A DNA stretch of 40,033 nt from Gammaproteobacteria bacterium. Its GTDB lineage: Bacteria; Pseudomonadota; Gammaproteobacteria; Xanthomonadales; Xanthomonadaceae. The translations under genes and the position numbers were made by a program. Where the stretch lies: assembly GCA_026398715.1 (NCBI GenBank), contig JAPLSI010000136.1:1-40033 (forward strand), read 5' to 3'. Below, one piece after another: positions 14,969 to 24,292 of this stretch. Every line of letters begins with the position of its first letter. The first letter of the stretch is position 1. The notes beneath the pieces were generated by a model. It was not told the origin of the DNA and did not search any database. It saw only the letters and a list, made by a program, of their open reading frames with translations.

Positions 14969-15464
14969 GGCGAAAAACCCGCTCGCACTCGATGAAATAG
15001 ACCACCGCCTGTTGGCGCTGGTGCAGCGCGACGCCGATGTCACGCTGACGACGCTCGGCGATGCCATCGGCCTGTCCGCCAGCGCCGTGCAACGCCGGCT
15101 TACCCGTTACCGCAAGGCCGGCCTGCTACGGCAGGTGGCCGTGCTGGACCCGAAGATGCTGGGCAGCACCAACATGGCGGCGGTGCTGGTGACGATGGAA
15201 CGCGACTCCGCCAAGCAACACGCTGCCTTCTGCGCCCGCATGCGCGCCGCGCCCGAAGTGCAGCAGTGCTACGTGCTGGCCGGTGAATGGGACTACCTGG
15301 TGCTGCTGACCAGCAGCAACCTGGCCCACTACCGCGAACTGGCCGAGCGCCTGTTCATCGACGAGGGCGCGATCCGCCGTTACGAAACGCACATGGTGTT
15401 CGAGCCGGTGAAGATGGGCCTGTCCCTGCCCACGCGCGAGCCGTCGCCGCGGCGGCGCAAGTAA
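14967..15464 (+). CDS. Lrp/AsnC-family transcriptional regulator
   Basis: 165-residue regulator. N-terminal winged HTH (about residues 8-60: LDEIDHRLLALVQRDADVTL, then LGDAIGLSASAVQRRLTRYRKAGLL) and a C-terminal RAM ligand-binding domain (about 65-150) with CYVLAGEWDYLVLL. GTG start at 14967 (MAKNPLALDEID) is chosen because the conserved family start aligns there; an in-frame GTG at 14919 would add 16 residues through the AT-rich operator. It lies divergent from yedA-rarD and likely controls them in response to an amino acid. Target and effector are inferred only. Confidence 0.88.
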   Translation: MAKNPLALDEIDHRLLALVQRDADVTLTTLGDAIGLSASAVQRRLTRYRKAGLLRQVAVLDPKMLGSTNMAAVLVTMERDSAKQHAAFCARMRAAPEVQQCYVLAGEWDYLVLLTSSNLAHYRELAERLFIDEGAIRRYETHMVFEPVKMGLSLPTREPSPRRRK

Positions 15465-15472
15465 CGCGCGTT

Positions 15473-16300
15473 TCAGGCGACGCGTTCGCGTTTCAGCAGG
15501 CTGTCCTTCAAGGGCAGGCCCCAGCGATAGCCGCCCAGCGACCCGTCGCCGCGCACGATGCGATGGCAGGGCACGATGACCGCCAATCGGTTCTGTGCGC
15601 AGGCCCGCGCCACCGCGCGCGCCGCACTCGGCTTGCCCAAGGACTCGGCCAGTTGCGCGTAGCTCAATGTCTGGCCCGGAGGAATCTTCATCAGCGCCTG
15701 CCACACCCGTTGCTGGAACGCGGTGCCGATCAGTTCCACGTCCACCGCGCCTGATCGCCCACTGAGCATGCTCGCCACTTCGCGCACGCGCGGCGCCAGG
15801 AAGTCGTCGGACCCTTCCTGCACGTGGCTGATGTCGGCCTTCGGGAATTCGCCGCGCAGTTCGGCCTCGAGCGCGGCGGCGTCATTGCCCAGCGCGATCG
15901 AGCACAGCCCACGCTCGGTGGCGGCGACCAGCGCCAGGCCGAGCGCGGTTTCGATGATGGTCCAACGAATCTGCATGCCCTCGCCGCCGCGGCGATAGGC
16001 GCCGGGCAACATGCCCAGCCGAGCCGCGCCGTCCTCGTACACCCGGCTGCTGGACCCATAGCCGGCGTCGTACAAGGCCCGCGTGACATCGCCACTGCCA
16101 CGCAACTCACGCTTCAGGGTCGCCAACTTCTTCTGCGCCCGATACTCGGCCGGACTCAAGCCAAACGCCGCCCGGAACCGCCGCTGCAGATGCGTCGGGC
16201 TAAGCCCAACCGCCGCGCCCAGCGCATCGAGGCTGTAGTCGCCTGCATCCAGCAGGCTGCGGGCTTTGTCGAGCCGCGGATCGGGCGTGGTCGTTTCCAT
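15473..16300 (-). CDS. Ada-like HTH / methylated-DNA-protein-cysteine methyltransferase
   Basis: 275 residues with two domains. Residues 1-105 form an AraC-type HTH (DALGAAVGLSPTHLQRRFRAAFGLSPAEY). Residues 110-275 form the O6-alkylguanine alkyltransferase, with GTAFQQRVWQALMKIPPGQTLSY and the acceptor Cys245 in IVPCHRIV. It repairs O6-methylguanine in a suicide reaction. It lacks the N-terminal zinc domain with Cys38, through which full-length Ada senses methyl phosphotriesters, so how, or whether, it activates transcription is unclear. Preceded by a possible near-leaderless promoter. Confidence 0.9.
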   Translation of the reverse strand: METTTPDPRLDKARSLLDAGDYSLDALGAAVGLSPTHLQRRFRAAFGLSPAEYRAQKKLATLKRELRGSGDVTRALYDAGYGSSSRVYEDGAARLGMLPGAYRRGGEGMQIRWTIIETALGLALVAATERGLCSIALGNDAAALEAELRGEFPKADISHVQEGSDDFLAPRVREVASMLSGRSGAVDVELIGTAFQQRVWQALMKIPPGQTLSYAQLAESLGKPSAARAVARACAQNRLAVIVPCHRIVRGDGSLGGYRWGLPLKDSLLKRERVA

Positions 16301-16767
16301 GGCCGCAGATTATCCCCCTGATCCCCCCGCCGCTATCCGAATCTTGCTCGGATCCTACCGTCCAGAAATGTCTCGCAGCGCCGGTGGCCGGCAGGCATCG
16401 CGCCCGACATCAAGGGAAGTGCACACGTGGCTCCACCACGTGACAAGCCGCGCTGGTACAGGATAAGAACGACACCGACGAGCCTTCGCGCGCCACTCTT
16501 ACAAGCCAATTCACCGAGACGAAGTGGAAGCCTTGGATAGGTACCTGGTCGGGAGGACAGCAGGGACAGAAGTACGGATTGCGTATGGGAGCGGGGGGCG
16601 GTGTTTGCTTCGACCAAGTCGCGCGAGCGCCGGCAGGCGCGAGTGCAGCGACTCGAAGTGAATACCGACCCCTGCCTCGCCGCAACGCGTACCCGCTCGT
16701 ACGCTAATCCGCTCTCAACGGCTTAACAATCCCGCAGCTATCCTGACGCCTCGACCGGAGAAGACAG
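16301..16767. other. 467-bp stretch with no convincing gene
   Basis: No frame looks coding. It contains an inverted repeat CACGTGG (16424-16430) / CCACGTG (16436-16442) and two tandem hairpins, GCGCC/GGCGC (16627-16631, 16636-16640) and CGAGT/ACTCG (16640-16644, 16651-16655). Base composition looks less GC-rich than flanking genes. Decayed gene or horizontally acquired remnant possible. The last ~60 bp must hold the promoter of the hydrolase gene. Confidence 0.4.
16309..16314 (-). promoter_or_regulatory. Possible -10 element of the Ada-like gene
   Basis: Minus-strand GATAAT ends 8 nt before the ATG at 16300 with no Shine-Dalgarno in between; the transcript would start within 1-2 nt of the start codon. 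No convincing -35 was found. Confidence 0.3.
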
Positions 16768-17673
16768 ATGACCGACAAGAAGCGACTGACCACCGACGAT
16801 TTCGACCCGAAGGTGATGCGCCTGTTCGACCAATACGTGCATGGCGTCATCGACCGGCGTGGCTTCCTGACCGGCGCCGGCCAGATGGCGATCAGCGCGG
16901 CGGCGGCCACGGGCTTGTTGGCGGCGCTCAGCCCCAACTTCGCGGCGGCCCAGCAGATCAAGCCGGACGACAAGCGACTGAAGGCCGAGTATGTGGAATT
17001 CGATTCGCCGAACGGCTATGGCAAGGCGCGCGGTTACCTGGTGCGGCCGGCCAAGGCCAAGGGTCCGTTGCCGGTGGTGCTGGTCGTGCATGAAAACCGC
17101 GGCCTGAATCCGCACATCGAGGATGTGGCGCGAAGGTTTGCGCTGGAGAACTACATCGCGTTCGCGCCCGATGCGTTGTTTCCGCTCGGTGGTTATCCCG
17201 GTGACGAGGATTCGGCGCGCACGCTGTTCGGCAAGCTCGACCAGGCCAAGACGAAAGAGGATTTCCTGGCAGCGGTAGCGATGCTGGCGAAGATCAAGGG
17301 TGGCAACGGACGCCTTGGCGCGGTCGGCTTCTGCTACGGGGGCGGCATGGTCAATTTCCTGGCGACGCGCGTGCCGACGCTGGCCGCGGCCGCGCCGTTC
17401 TATGGACAAGCCGCGCCGCTGGAAGACGTAGCGAAGATCAAGGCGGAAATGCTGGTCGTGCTGGCCGGCACCGACGAACGGATCAACACCGCCTGGCCCG
17501 CGTATGAAGCGGCATTGAAGGAAGCAGGAGTGAAATACACCAGCTTCCAGCCCGCGGGCACGCAACACGGATTCCACAATGACACCACGCCACGCTATGA
17601 CGAGAAGGCTGCGCACCAGGCCTGGGAACTGACGACAGCGTTGTTCGAAAGAACGCTGCGCAAGTCCATTTAA
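16768..17673 (+). CDS. Dienelactone hydrolase family protein with Tat signal
   Basis: 301-residue alpha/beta hydrolase. The catalytic triad is visible: nucleophile Cys189 (GFCYGGG), Asp236 (AGTDERI) and His267 (QHGFHND), with HENRGLNPHI forming the oxyanion region, all as in carboxymethylenebutenolidase. Residues 29-37 (DRRGFLTGAG) followed by an alanine-rich hydrophobic stretch form a twin-arginine signal preceded by a ~28-residue extension, so the enzyme is probably exported folded to the periplasm. Natural substrate unknown; no aromatic-degradation genes are near. A clear CCGGAGAAG site precedes the ATG, and a strong terminator follows. Confidence 0.9.
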   Translation: MTDKKRLTTDDFDPKVMRLFDQYVHGVIDRRGFLTGAGQMAISAAAATGLLAALSPNFAAAQQIKPDDKRLKAEYVEFDSPNGYGKARGYLVRPAKAKGPLPVVLVVHENRGLNPHIEDVARRFALENYIAFAPDALFPLGGYPGDEDSARTLFGKLDQAKTKEDFLAAVAMLAKIKGGNGRLGAVGFCYGGGMVNFLATRVPTLAAAAPFYGQAAPLEDVAKIKAEMLVVLAGTDERINTAWPAYEAALKEAGVKYTSFQPAGTQHGFHNDTTPRYDEKAAHQAWELTTALFERTLRKSI

Positions 17674-17688
17674 TCGACGCGCGCAAAT

Positions 17689-17719
17689 AAAAAAGCCCGG
17701 GAATTTCCCGGGCTTTTTT
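17689..17719. terminator. Bidirectional intrinsic terminator
   Basis: A-run, AGCCCGGGAA/TTCCCGGGCT stem (17693-17712), T-run. It serves both the hydrolase gene (plus) and prc (minus), which converge here. Confidence 0.92.
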
Positions 17720-17738
17720 CAACTCATGGCGGTACGAA

Positions 17739-19907
17739 TCAATCGCTCCAGACCGTCGCCTGGTGCGTCACCGGCATCACCAGCGCTGCCAGCTTCGCAT
17801 CGCCGCTGAGTGCGGCGATGGCGTCGGCGAGGATGGCGGCGGTTTCGCGCAGCAGCGGGTCGGGGCGATTCTTGGCGGCGGCTTCGGCCGCCACTTGCTG
17901 CGCCACGTTGCGCTCGTCGGCCTGCAGGCCGTCGTCGTCTTCCGGAGCGCCCGGCAACACCAGGCCCAGGGCCTTGCGCTCGGCGGAACGTTGCTTGCGC
18001 TTGGCCAGGTCCTGGTCGCGTTCGATGCGGCGCTCGGCCTCGTTCAAGGAGATGACCTTGCGATCGCGATCGGCCTTGAACTGGGCCACGTCCTGCGCCC
18101 ACCAGCTGAACTCGCGGTCGGCGGCGACGCGCGTGTTGTGCTGCGACAGCAGGCGCGGAACGATCGGCTTGAAGTTGCCCAGGTTGCTGTGCGGCGCGGT
18201 CTGGATGCGGGTGGCCGGCAAGGCGTTGTCGAAGGTGCTTTCGCCGAACTCGCTCGCGTCCACCGTCACCGGGAACTGGATTTCCGGAATGACGCCGGCG
18301 TGCTGGGTGGTCTGGCCGTCGACGCGGAAGAACTGCGCGATGGTCAGCTTCACCTGGCCGTACTGTTGCGCGGCCTTGGTCGGCCAGCGGTCCAGCGGGA
18401 TGAGGTTCTGCACGGTGCCCTTGCCGAAGGTCGGCTCGCCCACGATCAGGCCGCGGCCGTAATCCTGGATGGCGGCCGCGAAGATTTCCGCCGCCGATGC
18501 CGACGAACGATTCACCAGCACGGCCAACGGGCCGTCCCAGGCAACGCCGCTCTGGTCGTCGTTCTCCACCGCCACGCGGCCGCCGGATTCACGCACCTGC
18601 ACCACGGGGCCGCGGTCGATGAACAAGCCGGTCAACTCCACCGCCTCCACCAGCGAACCACCACCGTTCTCGCGCAGGTCCATCACCACGCCATCCACGC
18701 CCTGCGCCTTCAGTTCGGCGAGCAGGCGGGCGGTGTCGGAGGTGGCCGAGCGTGCATTCGGATCGCCACGACGCGCGGCTTCGAAGTCCAGGTAGAAGCC
18801 CGGCAGCGTGATGACGCCGATCTTCTTGCCCTGCACGTCGATCACCGACTTGCTGGCGGCTTGTTCTTCCAGCTTGATGGTGTCGCGCACCAGGGTAACC
18901 ATCTTGTGCGGGCCGTCGATGCCGGCATCGGCCGGCAAGACATCCAGGCGCACCTTGGTGCCCTTGTTGCCGCGGATCTGGTCCACGACATCGTCGATGC
19001 GCCAATCCACGACATCCGTCATCGGGCCCTTGTCGCCCTGGCCGACGGCAACCACGCGGTCGCCGACCTTGATCTTGCCGCTGGACGCGGCCGGACCACC
19101 CGGCACCAGGGTGCGGATGACCACGAACTCGTCCTGGCGCTGCAACACCGCGCCAATGCCCTGCAGCGACAGGCGCATCTGCATGTCGAAGTTCTCGGCG
19201 CTGCGCGGGCTCATGTAGCTGGTGTGCGGATCGATGGACGAGGCATACGCATTCATGAAGAACTCGAACACGTCGTCGCCGCGCATCTCGTGCACGCGTG
19301 AACCCAACTGCGCGTAGCGCTTGTCGAGCGTCTTGCGGATTTCTTCCTGGCTGCGGCCGGCAAGCTTGAGGCGGAGCACGTCGTTCTTGACGTACTTGCG
19401 CCAGATTTCATTCAGGGCGGCCTGGTCGGGCGCCCAGCTGGCTTTTTCGCGGTCGTAGGCCCAGCTTTCCTTGGCGGAAAAATCGAAGGGCTTGGCCAGC
19501 AGGCTGCGTGCAAACGTGGAACGCTCGTCCACGCGCTTGATGTAGGTCTTGAAGATGTCGTAGGCCGGGGCCAGCTTCTGCGTCTTGATCGCATCGTCGA
19601 GCGTGGTGCGATACGACGCGAAACGGTCCATGTCGGCTTTCACGAAGAACAACTTGTCGTTGTCCAGCGCTTCGATATAGCGACGGAAGATGTCGGCGGA
19701 CAACTGGTCGTTCAGCGGCATCGGCCGGTACGCATAGCGGCTGTCGGACAGCAGGCCGTAGACCAGCGTCGTCGCTTCGGCCTGGGCCTGGGTCGGCGCC
19801 ATGGCAGAGGCAGGCGCCTTGGCGGCGGGCGCAGGCGTGCTGGCCGCGGCGATGGCCAGGGTCAGCGGCAGCAGGGCGGAGAAAACCAGCAGGTTGCGAT
19901 TGAACAT
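17739..19907 (-). CDS. prc: Carboxy-terminal (tail-specific) processing protease Prc/Tsp
   Basis: 722-residue periplasmic S41 protease that trims or degrades proteins from exposed nonpolar C-termini, including penicillin-binding proteins and peptidoglycan hydrolases. N-terminal signal peptide (1-30), helical N-terminal domain, PDZ domain (about 245-335) and catalytic domain with the Ser/Lys dyad: Ser471 (NRSSASAAE) and Lys496 (FGKGTVQ), 25 residues apart as in E. coli Prc. C-terminal helical domain is rich in charged residues. ATG at 19907 gives a proper signal peptide. It ends at a shared terminator. Confidence 0.95.
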   Translation of the reverse strand: MFNRNLLVFSALLPLTLAIAAASTPAPAAKAPASAMAPTQAQAEATTLVYGLLSDSRYAYRPMPLNDQLSADIFRRYIEALDNDKLFFVKADMDRFASYRTTLDDAIKTQKLAPAYDIFKTYIKRVDERSTFARSLLAKPFDFSAKESWAYDREKASWAPDQAALNEIWRKYVKNDVLRLKLAGRSQEEIRKTLDKRYAQLGSRVHEMRGDDVFEFFMNAYASSIDPHTSYMSPRSAENFDMQMRLSLQGIGAVLQRQDEFVVIRTLVPGGPAASSGKIKVGDRVVAVGQGDKGPMTDVVDWRIDDVVDQIRGNKGTKVRLDVLPADAGIDGPHKMVTLVRDTIKLEEQAASKSVIDVQGKKIGVITLPGFYLDFEAARRGDPNARSATSDTARLLAELKAQGVDGVVMDLRENGGGSLVEAVELTGLFIDRGPVVQVRESGGRVAVENDDQSGVAWDGPLAVLVNRSSASAAEIFAAAIQDYGRGLIVGEPTFGKGTVQNLIPLDRWPTKAAQQYGQVKLTIAQFFRVDGQTTQHAGVIPEIQFPVTVDASEFGESTFDNALPATRIQTAPHSNLGNFKPIVPRLLSQHNTRVAADREFSWWAQDVAQFKADRDRKVISLNEAERRIERDQDLAKRKQRSAERKALGLVLPGAPEDDDGLQADERNVAQQVAAEAAAKNRPDPLLRETAAILADAIAALSGDAKLAALVMPVTHQATVWSD

Positions 19908-20002
19908 TCGTCGGTACTCTTGGACCGCAGGAAACTAAGATCAGCTTGCGCTGTTGAAGCAGGGGGTGCCTGTGCCGATGGTACCGGTTTACAGGTTCTG
20001 CC

Positions 20003-21001
20003 CTAGGCCTGGACGAATCCAGCTTCAGCCGCCATTCGGTCGGCGTGGTAGGACGAACGGACCATCGGACCCGAAGCCACATGGGTAAAGCCTAGACCGT
20101 AACCCAGTACCTCTAGTTCCTTGAATTCCTCCGGCGTCCAGTAGCGGATGACCGGATGGTGGTGCGGCGTGGGCTGCAGGTACTGGCCGATGGTGATCAT
20201 GTCCACGTCATGGGCGCGTAAATCCCGCATGGCGCCTTCCACCTGTTCACGGTTTTCACCCAGGCCCAGCATGATGCCGGACTTGGTCGGCAGGCCGGGA
20301 TGCTGCCGCTTGAACTGCTGCAGCAGCTGCAGGGACCAGTCGTAGTCTGCGCCCGGGCGCACGTTGGGGTACAGCTCGCGCACCGTTTCCAGGTTGTGGT
20401 TGAACACGTCCGGCGGCGACACGGCCAGGATCTCCAGCGCGCGTTCCATGCGGCCCTTGCCTCGGAAATCAGGCGTCAGGATCTCGATCTTGATGTTCGG
20501 GGACAAGGCGCGCGTCTCGCGGATGCAGTCGGCGAAATGCTGGGCGCCGCCGTCACGCAGGTCGTCGCGGTCCACGGAGGTAACCACCACGTAGCGCAGC
20601 GACATGTCGGCGATGGTGCGGGCCAGGTTGGCCGGCTCGCTGGCGTCGGGCGGCTTCGGCCGGCCGTGGGCCACGTCGCAGAATGAACAGCGCCGCGTGC
20701 ACACCTCGCCCAGGATCATGAACGTGGCGGTGCCGTGGCTGAAGCACTCGTGGATATTCGGGCAGCTGGCTTCTTCACAAACCGTAACCAGGCGGTTCTC
20801 GCGCAGCTTGCTCTTGAGCTTGGCCACCGCGTTGCCGGCCGGGATGCGCACGCGAATCCAGCTGGGCTTGCGCAGCACGGGTGCGTCGGTGTCGAACTTC
20901 ACCGGGCTGCGCGCGATCTTGTCGCCGCCCAGCTGCTTCACGCCCTCGACCAAAGGTGCGACCACCGTGATGGGGATGATCTTGCTGGCGGTGTCGGACA
21001 T
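20003..21001 (-). CDS. lipA: Lipoyl synthase
   Basis: 332-residue radical-SAM enzyme that inserts two sulfurs into octanoyl groups on E2 and H proteins to make lipoate. Auxiliary [4Fe-4S] cluster ligands Cys75, Cys80, Cys86 ([12 protein letters not shown]) and radical-SAM ligands Cys101, Cys105, Cys108 (CTRRCSFC) are all present, with NHNLETV and LGLGE further on. The N-terminus is longer than the E. coli form by about ten residues. It lies 12 nt downstream of lipB; together they form the complete de novo lipoylation pathway. Confidence 0.97.
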   Translation of the reverse strand: MSDTASKIIPITVVAPLVEGVKQLGGDKIARSPVKFDTDAPVLRKPSWIRVRIPAGNAVAKLKSKLRENRLVTVCEEASCPNIHECFSHGTATFMILGEVCTRRCSFCDVAHGRPKPPDASEPANLARTIADMSLRYVVVTSVDRDDLRDGGAQHFADCIRETRALSPNIKIEILTPDFRGKGRMERALEILAVSPPDVFNHNLETVRELYPNVRPGADYDWSLQLLQQFKRQHPGLPTKSGIMLGLGENREQVEGAMRDLRAHDVDMITIGQYLQPTPHHHPVIRYWTPEEFKELEVLGYGLGFTHVASGPMVRSSYHADRMAAEAGFVQA

Positions 21002-21013
21002 GTGGGGGCAGGC

Positions 21014-21682
21014 TCAGGCAGGGAGGGGTTCGGGGGATGCGAAAACGGCCCGCGCGTTCAGTTGCCCGGCAAGTTTTTCGACCAATACCGGCTTGACCTC
21101 ATCCAGCGTCGCCGGCCCCCCGGATTTTAGCACCGAGGTCACCTGCAAACCCTCGTAGCCGCAGGGATTGATGCGGGAAAACGGCTCCAGGTCCATGGCC
21201 ACGTTGAAGGCCAGGCCATGGAAGGTGCAGCCGTGGCGCACCCGCAGGCCCAGGGCGCCGATCTTGGCGCCGTCCACGTACACGCCGGGCGCGCCGGGGC
21301 GGCGCACGGCGGTGATGTTCCAGGTGGCCAGCGTATCTATAAGCGCTTGTTCGATGCGGCAGACGAATTCGCGCACGCCGATATTCAGCCGGCGCAGGTC
21401 CACCAGCGGATAGGCCACGATCTGGCCGGGGCCGTGGTAGGTGACCTGCCCGCCGCGGTTGGTGCGGACCACGGGGATGTCCCCGGCCGCCAGGACGTGT
21501 TCGGGTTTGCCGGCCTGGCCGAGCGTGAAGACGGGATCGTGCTCGACCAGCCACAGCTCGTCCTCGGCGTCCTCGCCGCGGGCGTCGGTCAGCGTTTCCA
21601 TCGCCGCCCACACCGCTTCGAAGGCTTGGCGGCCCAGTTCACGGACGATGAGAGGCCGCTGCACGGGGCTTACAGGGTCCAC
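21014..21682 (-). CDS. lipB: Octanoyl-ACP:protein N-octanoyltransferase
   Basis: 222 residues. Transfers octanoate from acyl carrier protein to lipoyl domains, the step before LipA. The signature [20 protein letters not shown] is intact, as is the catalytic pair Lys140 ([10 protein letters not shown]) and Cys174 (RINPCGYEG), spaced 34 residues as in E. coli (Lys135/Cys169). ATG at 21682 overlaps the end of ybeD by 13 bp, so translation is coupled. Confidence 0.96.
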   Translation of the reverse strand: MDPVSPVQRPLIVRELGRQAFEAVWAAMETLTDARGEDAEDELWLVEHDPVFTLGQAGKPEHVLAAGDIPVVRTNRGGQVTYHGPGQIVAYPLVDLRRLNIGVREFVCRIEQALIDTLATWNITAVRRPGAPGVYVDGAKIGALGLRVRHGCTFHGLAFNVAMDLEPFSRINPCGYEGLQVTSVLKSGGPATLDEVKPVLVEKLAGQLNARAVFASPEPLPA

Positions 21683-21942
21683 TTCACTTCCGGATGGGCG
21701 CGCAGGGCCACGTGCGCGGCGTCGTAATCGGCGCGGCTATTGGCCTGGAAGCTGATCGAAACCGAGACGAAGCGCCCCGCCGTGGACGCCCGCGAGCGCA
21801 CGGTTTCGTGCAGCACCACCAGCCCGGCCGCGCCGAGCTCGTGGGGAATGACTTGTTCCAGGCCGGCGCTGGCCGGACCCATGGCGGTTATCTCGAACAC
21901 GCCCGGAAACTGGAAACCCTTCTGCTTTTCTTCACTGTCCAT
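21670..21942 (-). CDS. ybeD: YbeD/DUF493 family small regulatory protein
   Basis: 90-residue ACT-like alpha/beta protein. Conserved features: [13 protein letters not shown] at the N-terminus, [21 protein letters not shown] in the middle and a C-terminal VKWTL. Its position before lipB and lipA is widely conserved in gammaproteobacteria; a regulatory role linked to lipoate has been proposed but not settled. Overlaps lipB by 13 bp and heads the operon. ATG lies 6 nt from a good -10, so its mRNA is probably leaderless. Confidence 0.9.
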   Translation of the reverse strand: MDSEEKQKGFQFPGVFEITAMGPASAGLEQVIPHELGAAGLVVLHETVRSRASTAGRFVSVSISFQANSRADYDAAHVALRAHPEVKWTL

Positions 21943-21948
21943 GGGTGC

Positions 21949-21977
21949 ATTATCGGGTCGATGGGGCAGTTTCCCAA
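21949..21977 (-). promoter_or_regulatory. Sigma-70 promoter of ybeD-lipB-lipA, predicted leaderless
   Basis: On the minus strand TTGGGA (21977-21972), 17-nt spacer, GATAAT (21954-21949), then 6 nt to the ATG at 21942. No Shine-Dalgarno sequence fits in the gap. The operon therefore has its own promoter here. Confidence 0.55.
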
Positions 21978-22102
21978 GCCGACCGGTCCTTTCGGCACAT
22001 GCCCGACGCGGCCATTCCAGCTAGCATCCCGCGGCCGGTGTCCGCGACATGCGATCGCGCCCCGATCAACCCCCTGCCTTCCGACCTGAAACGGGAAACC
22101 CG

Positions 22103-24292
22103 ATGTCCTCCAAACCCTTAGCTATCGCCATTGCCGCCTGCCTGACCGTGGCCGCCACCTCGGGCTGCCAGACCGTGGCCACGCCCGCCGCACCGGCCGA
22201 AGCCGCCGCCGCTGCCGCGCCCTCCGTCACGCCGGACATCAAGTCCAATCCGTTCTATGCGCCCAGCACGCTGTACATGCATGCCGTGGCCTTCGACCAG
22301 ATCAAGAACGAACATTACGCGCCGGCTTTCGAAGAAGGCATGCGCCAGCAGCTGGTGGAAATCGACGGCATCGCCAACCAGGCCGATGCGCCCACCTTCG
22401 ACAACACCATCGTCGCGATGGAGCGCACCGGCCAGATGCTCAGCCGCGTGTCGGCCACCTTCTTCAGCATGACCGGCGCCAACACCAACGATGCGCTTGA
22501 AGGCATCCAGCGCGAGATGTCGCCGAAGCTTTCCGCGCACAACGATGCCATCGTGTTGAACGGAAAACTCTATGCCCGCGTGAAGGCGCTGTACGACGCG
22601 CGCGCCACGCTCGGCCTGGATGCCGAATCCACCCGCCTGCTCGAGCGCTACAACACCGACTTCGTGCGCGCCGGCGCGCAGCTGTCGGACGCCGACAAGG
22701 TGAAGCTCAAGGCCATCAACTCCGACCTCGCCACCCTGTCCACCACCTTCAGCCAGAACCTGCTGAAGGAAACCAATGCTTCGGCCGTGGTGGTGGATAC
22801 GCTGGCTGAACTCGACGGCATGTCGGAAGCCGCCATCGCCGCTGCCTCCGAAGCCGCCAAGGCACGCAAGCTGGACGGCAAGTACGTGCTGGCCCTGATG
22901 AACACCACCGGCCAGCCGCCGGAAGCGGTGCTGAAGAATCGCGCTCTGCGCAAGCGCCTGCACGACGCGTCCGTATCGCGCGGCAGCAAGGGCGGCGAAT
23001 TCGACAACCGCGACGTGATCCTGAAAATCGCCAAGCTGCGCGCGGACCGCGCCGTACTGCTCGGCTACCCGAACCACGCCACCTACGTGCTCGAAGATGA
23101 AACCGCCAAGACCACGACGGCCGTGAACAAGCTGTTGTCCGACCTGGCCCCGGCCGCCGTCGCAAACGCGAAGGTCGAAGCTGCCGACATGCAGCGGATC
23201 ATCGACAAGGAAAAGGGCGGCTTCAAGCTGGAAGCCTGGGACTGGGCCTATTACACCGAGAAAGTGCGCGCATCGCGTTACAACTTCGACGAGGGCCAGC
23301 TCAAGCCTTACCTGGAAATGGACAGCGTGTTGCAGAACGGCGTGTTCTACGCCGCCAACCAGTTGTACGGCCTGACCTTCAAGGAACGCAAGGAACTGCC
23401 GGTCTATGACCCGACCGTGCGCGTGTTCGAAGTGTTCGACAAGGACGGCAAGACGCTGTCGCTGGTCTACATCGACTGGTATGCCCGCAGCAACAAGCGT
23501 GGCGGCGCCTGGATGAACGAGTACGTGAGCCAGTCGGCCCTGATGGGCACGCAGCCGGTGATCGGCCAGCACCTCAACATCCCGAAGCCATCGCCGGGCC
23601 AGCCGACCCTGCTGACCTGGGACGAAGTGACCACCGCGTTCCATGAGTTCGGCCACGCGCTGCATGGCATGTTCTCGAACGTGAAGTACCCGCGCTTCTC
23701 GGGCACCAACGTGCCGCGTGACTTCGTCGAATACCCCTCGCAAGTCAACGAGATGTGGGCCGACTGGCCGAGCATCCTGCCGAACTACGCCAAGCACTAC
23801 CAGACCGGCGAAGTGATGCCGAAGAGCTTGCTGGACAAGGTGCAGGCGTCGTCGAAGTTCAACCAGGGCTTCACCACCACCGAATACCTGGCGGCCGCCC
23901 TGCTCGACCAGCGTTGGCACCAGCTTGCGCCGGACCAGATCCCGACCGACGCGCTGGCCTTCGAAGCCGCAGCACTGAAGTCGGAAGGCGTGGACTACGC
24001 GCCGATTCCGCCGCGTTACCGCACCACCTACTTCTCGCACATCTGGGGCGGCGGCTATTCGGCCGGCTACTACGCCTACCTGTGGAGCGAAGTGCTGGAC
24101 GCCGGCAGCGTGGAATGGTTCAAGAAGAACGGCGGCCTGACCCGCAAGAACGGCGACCACTTCCGCGACACGCTGCTGTCGCGTGGCGGCAGCGCGGACG
24201 CCGTGGGCCTGTACCGCAGCTTCAGCGGTGGCGAGCCGGACGTCGGCCCGCTGTTGAAGCGTCGTGGCCTGGACAAGGGCGTGAAGAAGTAA
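22103..24292 (+). CDS. dcp: M3-family zinc peptidase (Dcp-type), lipoprotein
   Basis: 729-residue oligopeptidase removing dipeptides or cutting short peptides. HEFGH motif at 514-518 provides His514, Glu515 and His518; third zinc ligand Glu543 (DFVEYPSQ) lies 29 residues after His514, as in thimet oligopeptidase. Late YFSHIWGGGYSAGYYAYLWSE lines the substrate channel. Start at 22103 (MSSKPLAIAIAACL) gives a lipoprotein signal with lipobox ending TSGC; in-frame ATG at 22049 would spoil it. The lipobox suggests an envelope location, unlike cytosolic E. coli Dcp. Divergent from ybeD; followed by an intrinsic terminator. Confidence 0.92.
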   Translation: MSSKPLAIAIAACLTVAATSGCQTVATPAAPAEAAAAAAPSVTPDIKSNPFYAPSTLYMHAVAFDQIKNEHYAPAFEEGMRQQLVEIDGIANQADAPTFDNTIVAMERTGQMLSRVSATFFSMTGANTNDALEGIQREMSPKLSAHNDAIVLNGKLYARVKALYDARATLGLDAESTRLLERYNTDFVRAGAQLSDADKVKLKAINSDLATLSTTFSQNLLKETNASAVVVDTLAELDGMSEAAIAAASEAAKARKLDGKYVLALMNTTGQPPEAVLKNRALRKRLHDASVSRGSKGGEFDNRDVILKIAKLRADRAVLLGYPNHATYVLEDETAKTTTAVNKLLSDLAPAAVANAKVEAADMQRIIDKEKGGFKLEAWDWAYYTEKVRASRYNFDEGQLKPYLEMDSVLQNGVFYAANQLYGLTFKERKELPVYDPTVRVFEVFDKDGKTLSLVYIDWYARSNKRGGAWMNEYVSQSALMGTQPVIGQHLNIPKPSPGQPTLLTWDEVTTAFHEFGHALHGMFSNVKYPRFSGTNVPRDFVEYPSQVNEMWADWPSILPNYAKHYQTGEVMPKSLLDKVQASSKFNQGFTTTEYLAAALLDQRWHQLAPDQIPTDALAFEAAALKSEGVDYAPIPPRYRTTYFSHIWGGGYSAGYYAYLWSEVLDAGSVEWFKKNGGLTRKNGDHFRDTLLSRGGSADAVGLYRSFSGGEPDVGPLLKRRGLDKGVKK

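Noticed and set aside
15018..15092. N-terminal extension of the YedA-type exporter to 15092
   Set aside because: It would run through the Lrp-type coding region and operator and place a non-membrane leader before the first helix; the ATG at 14897 fits the family.
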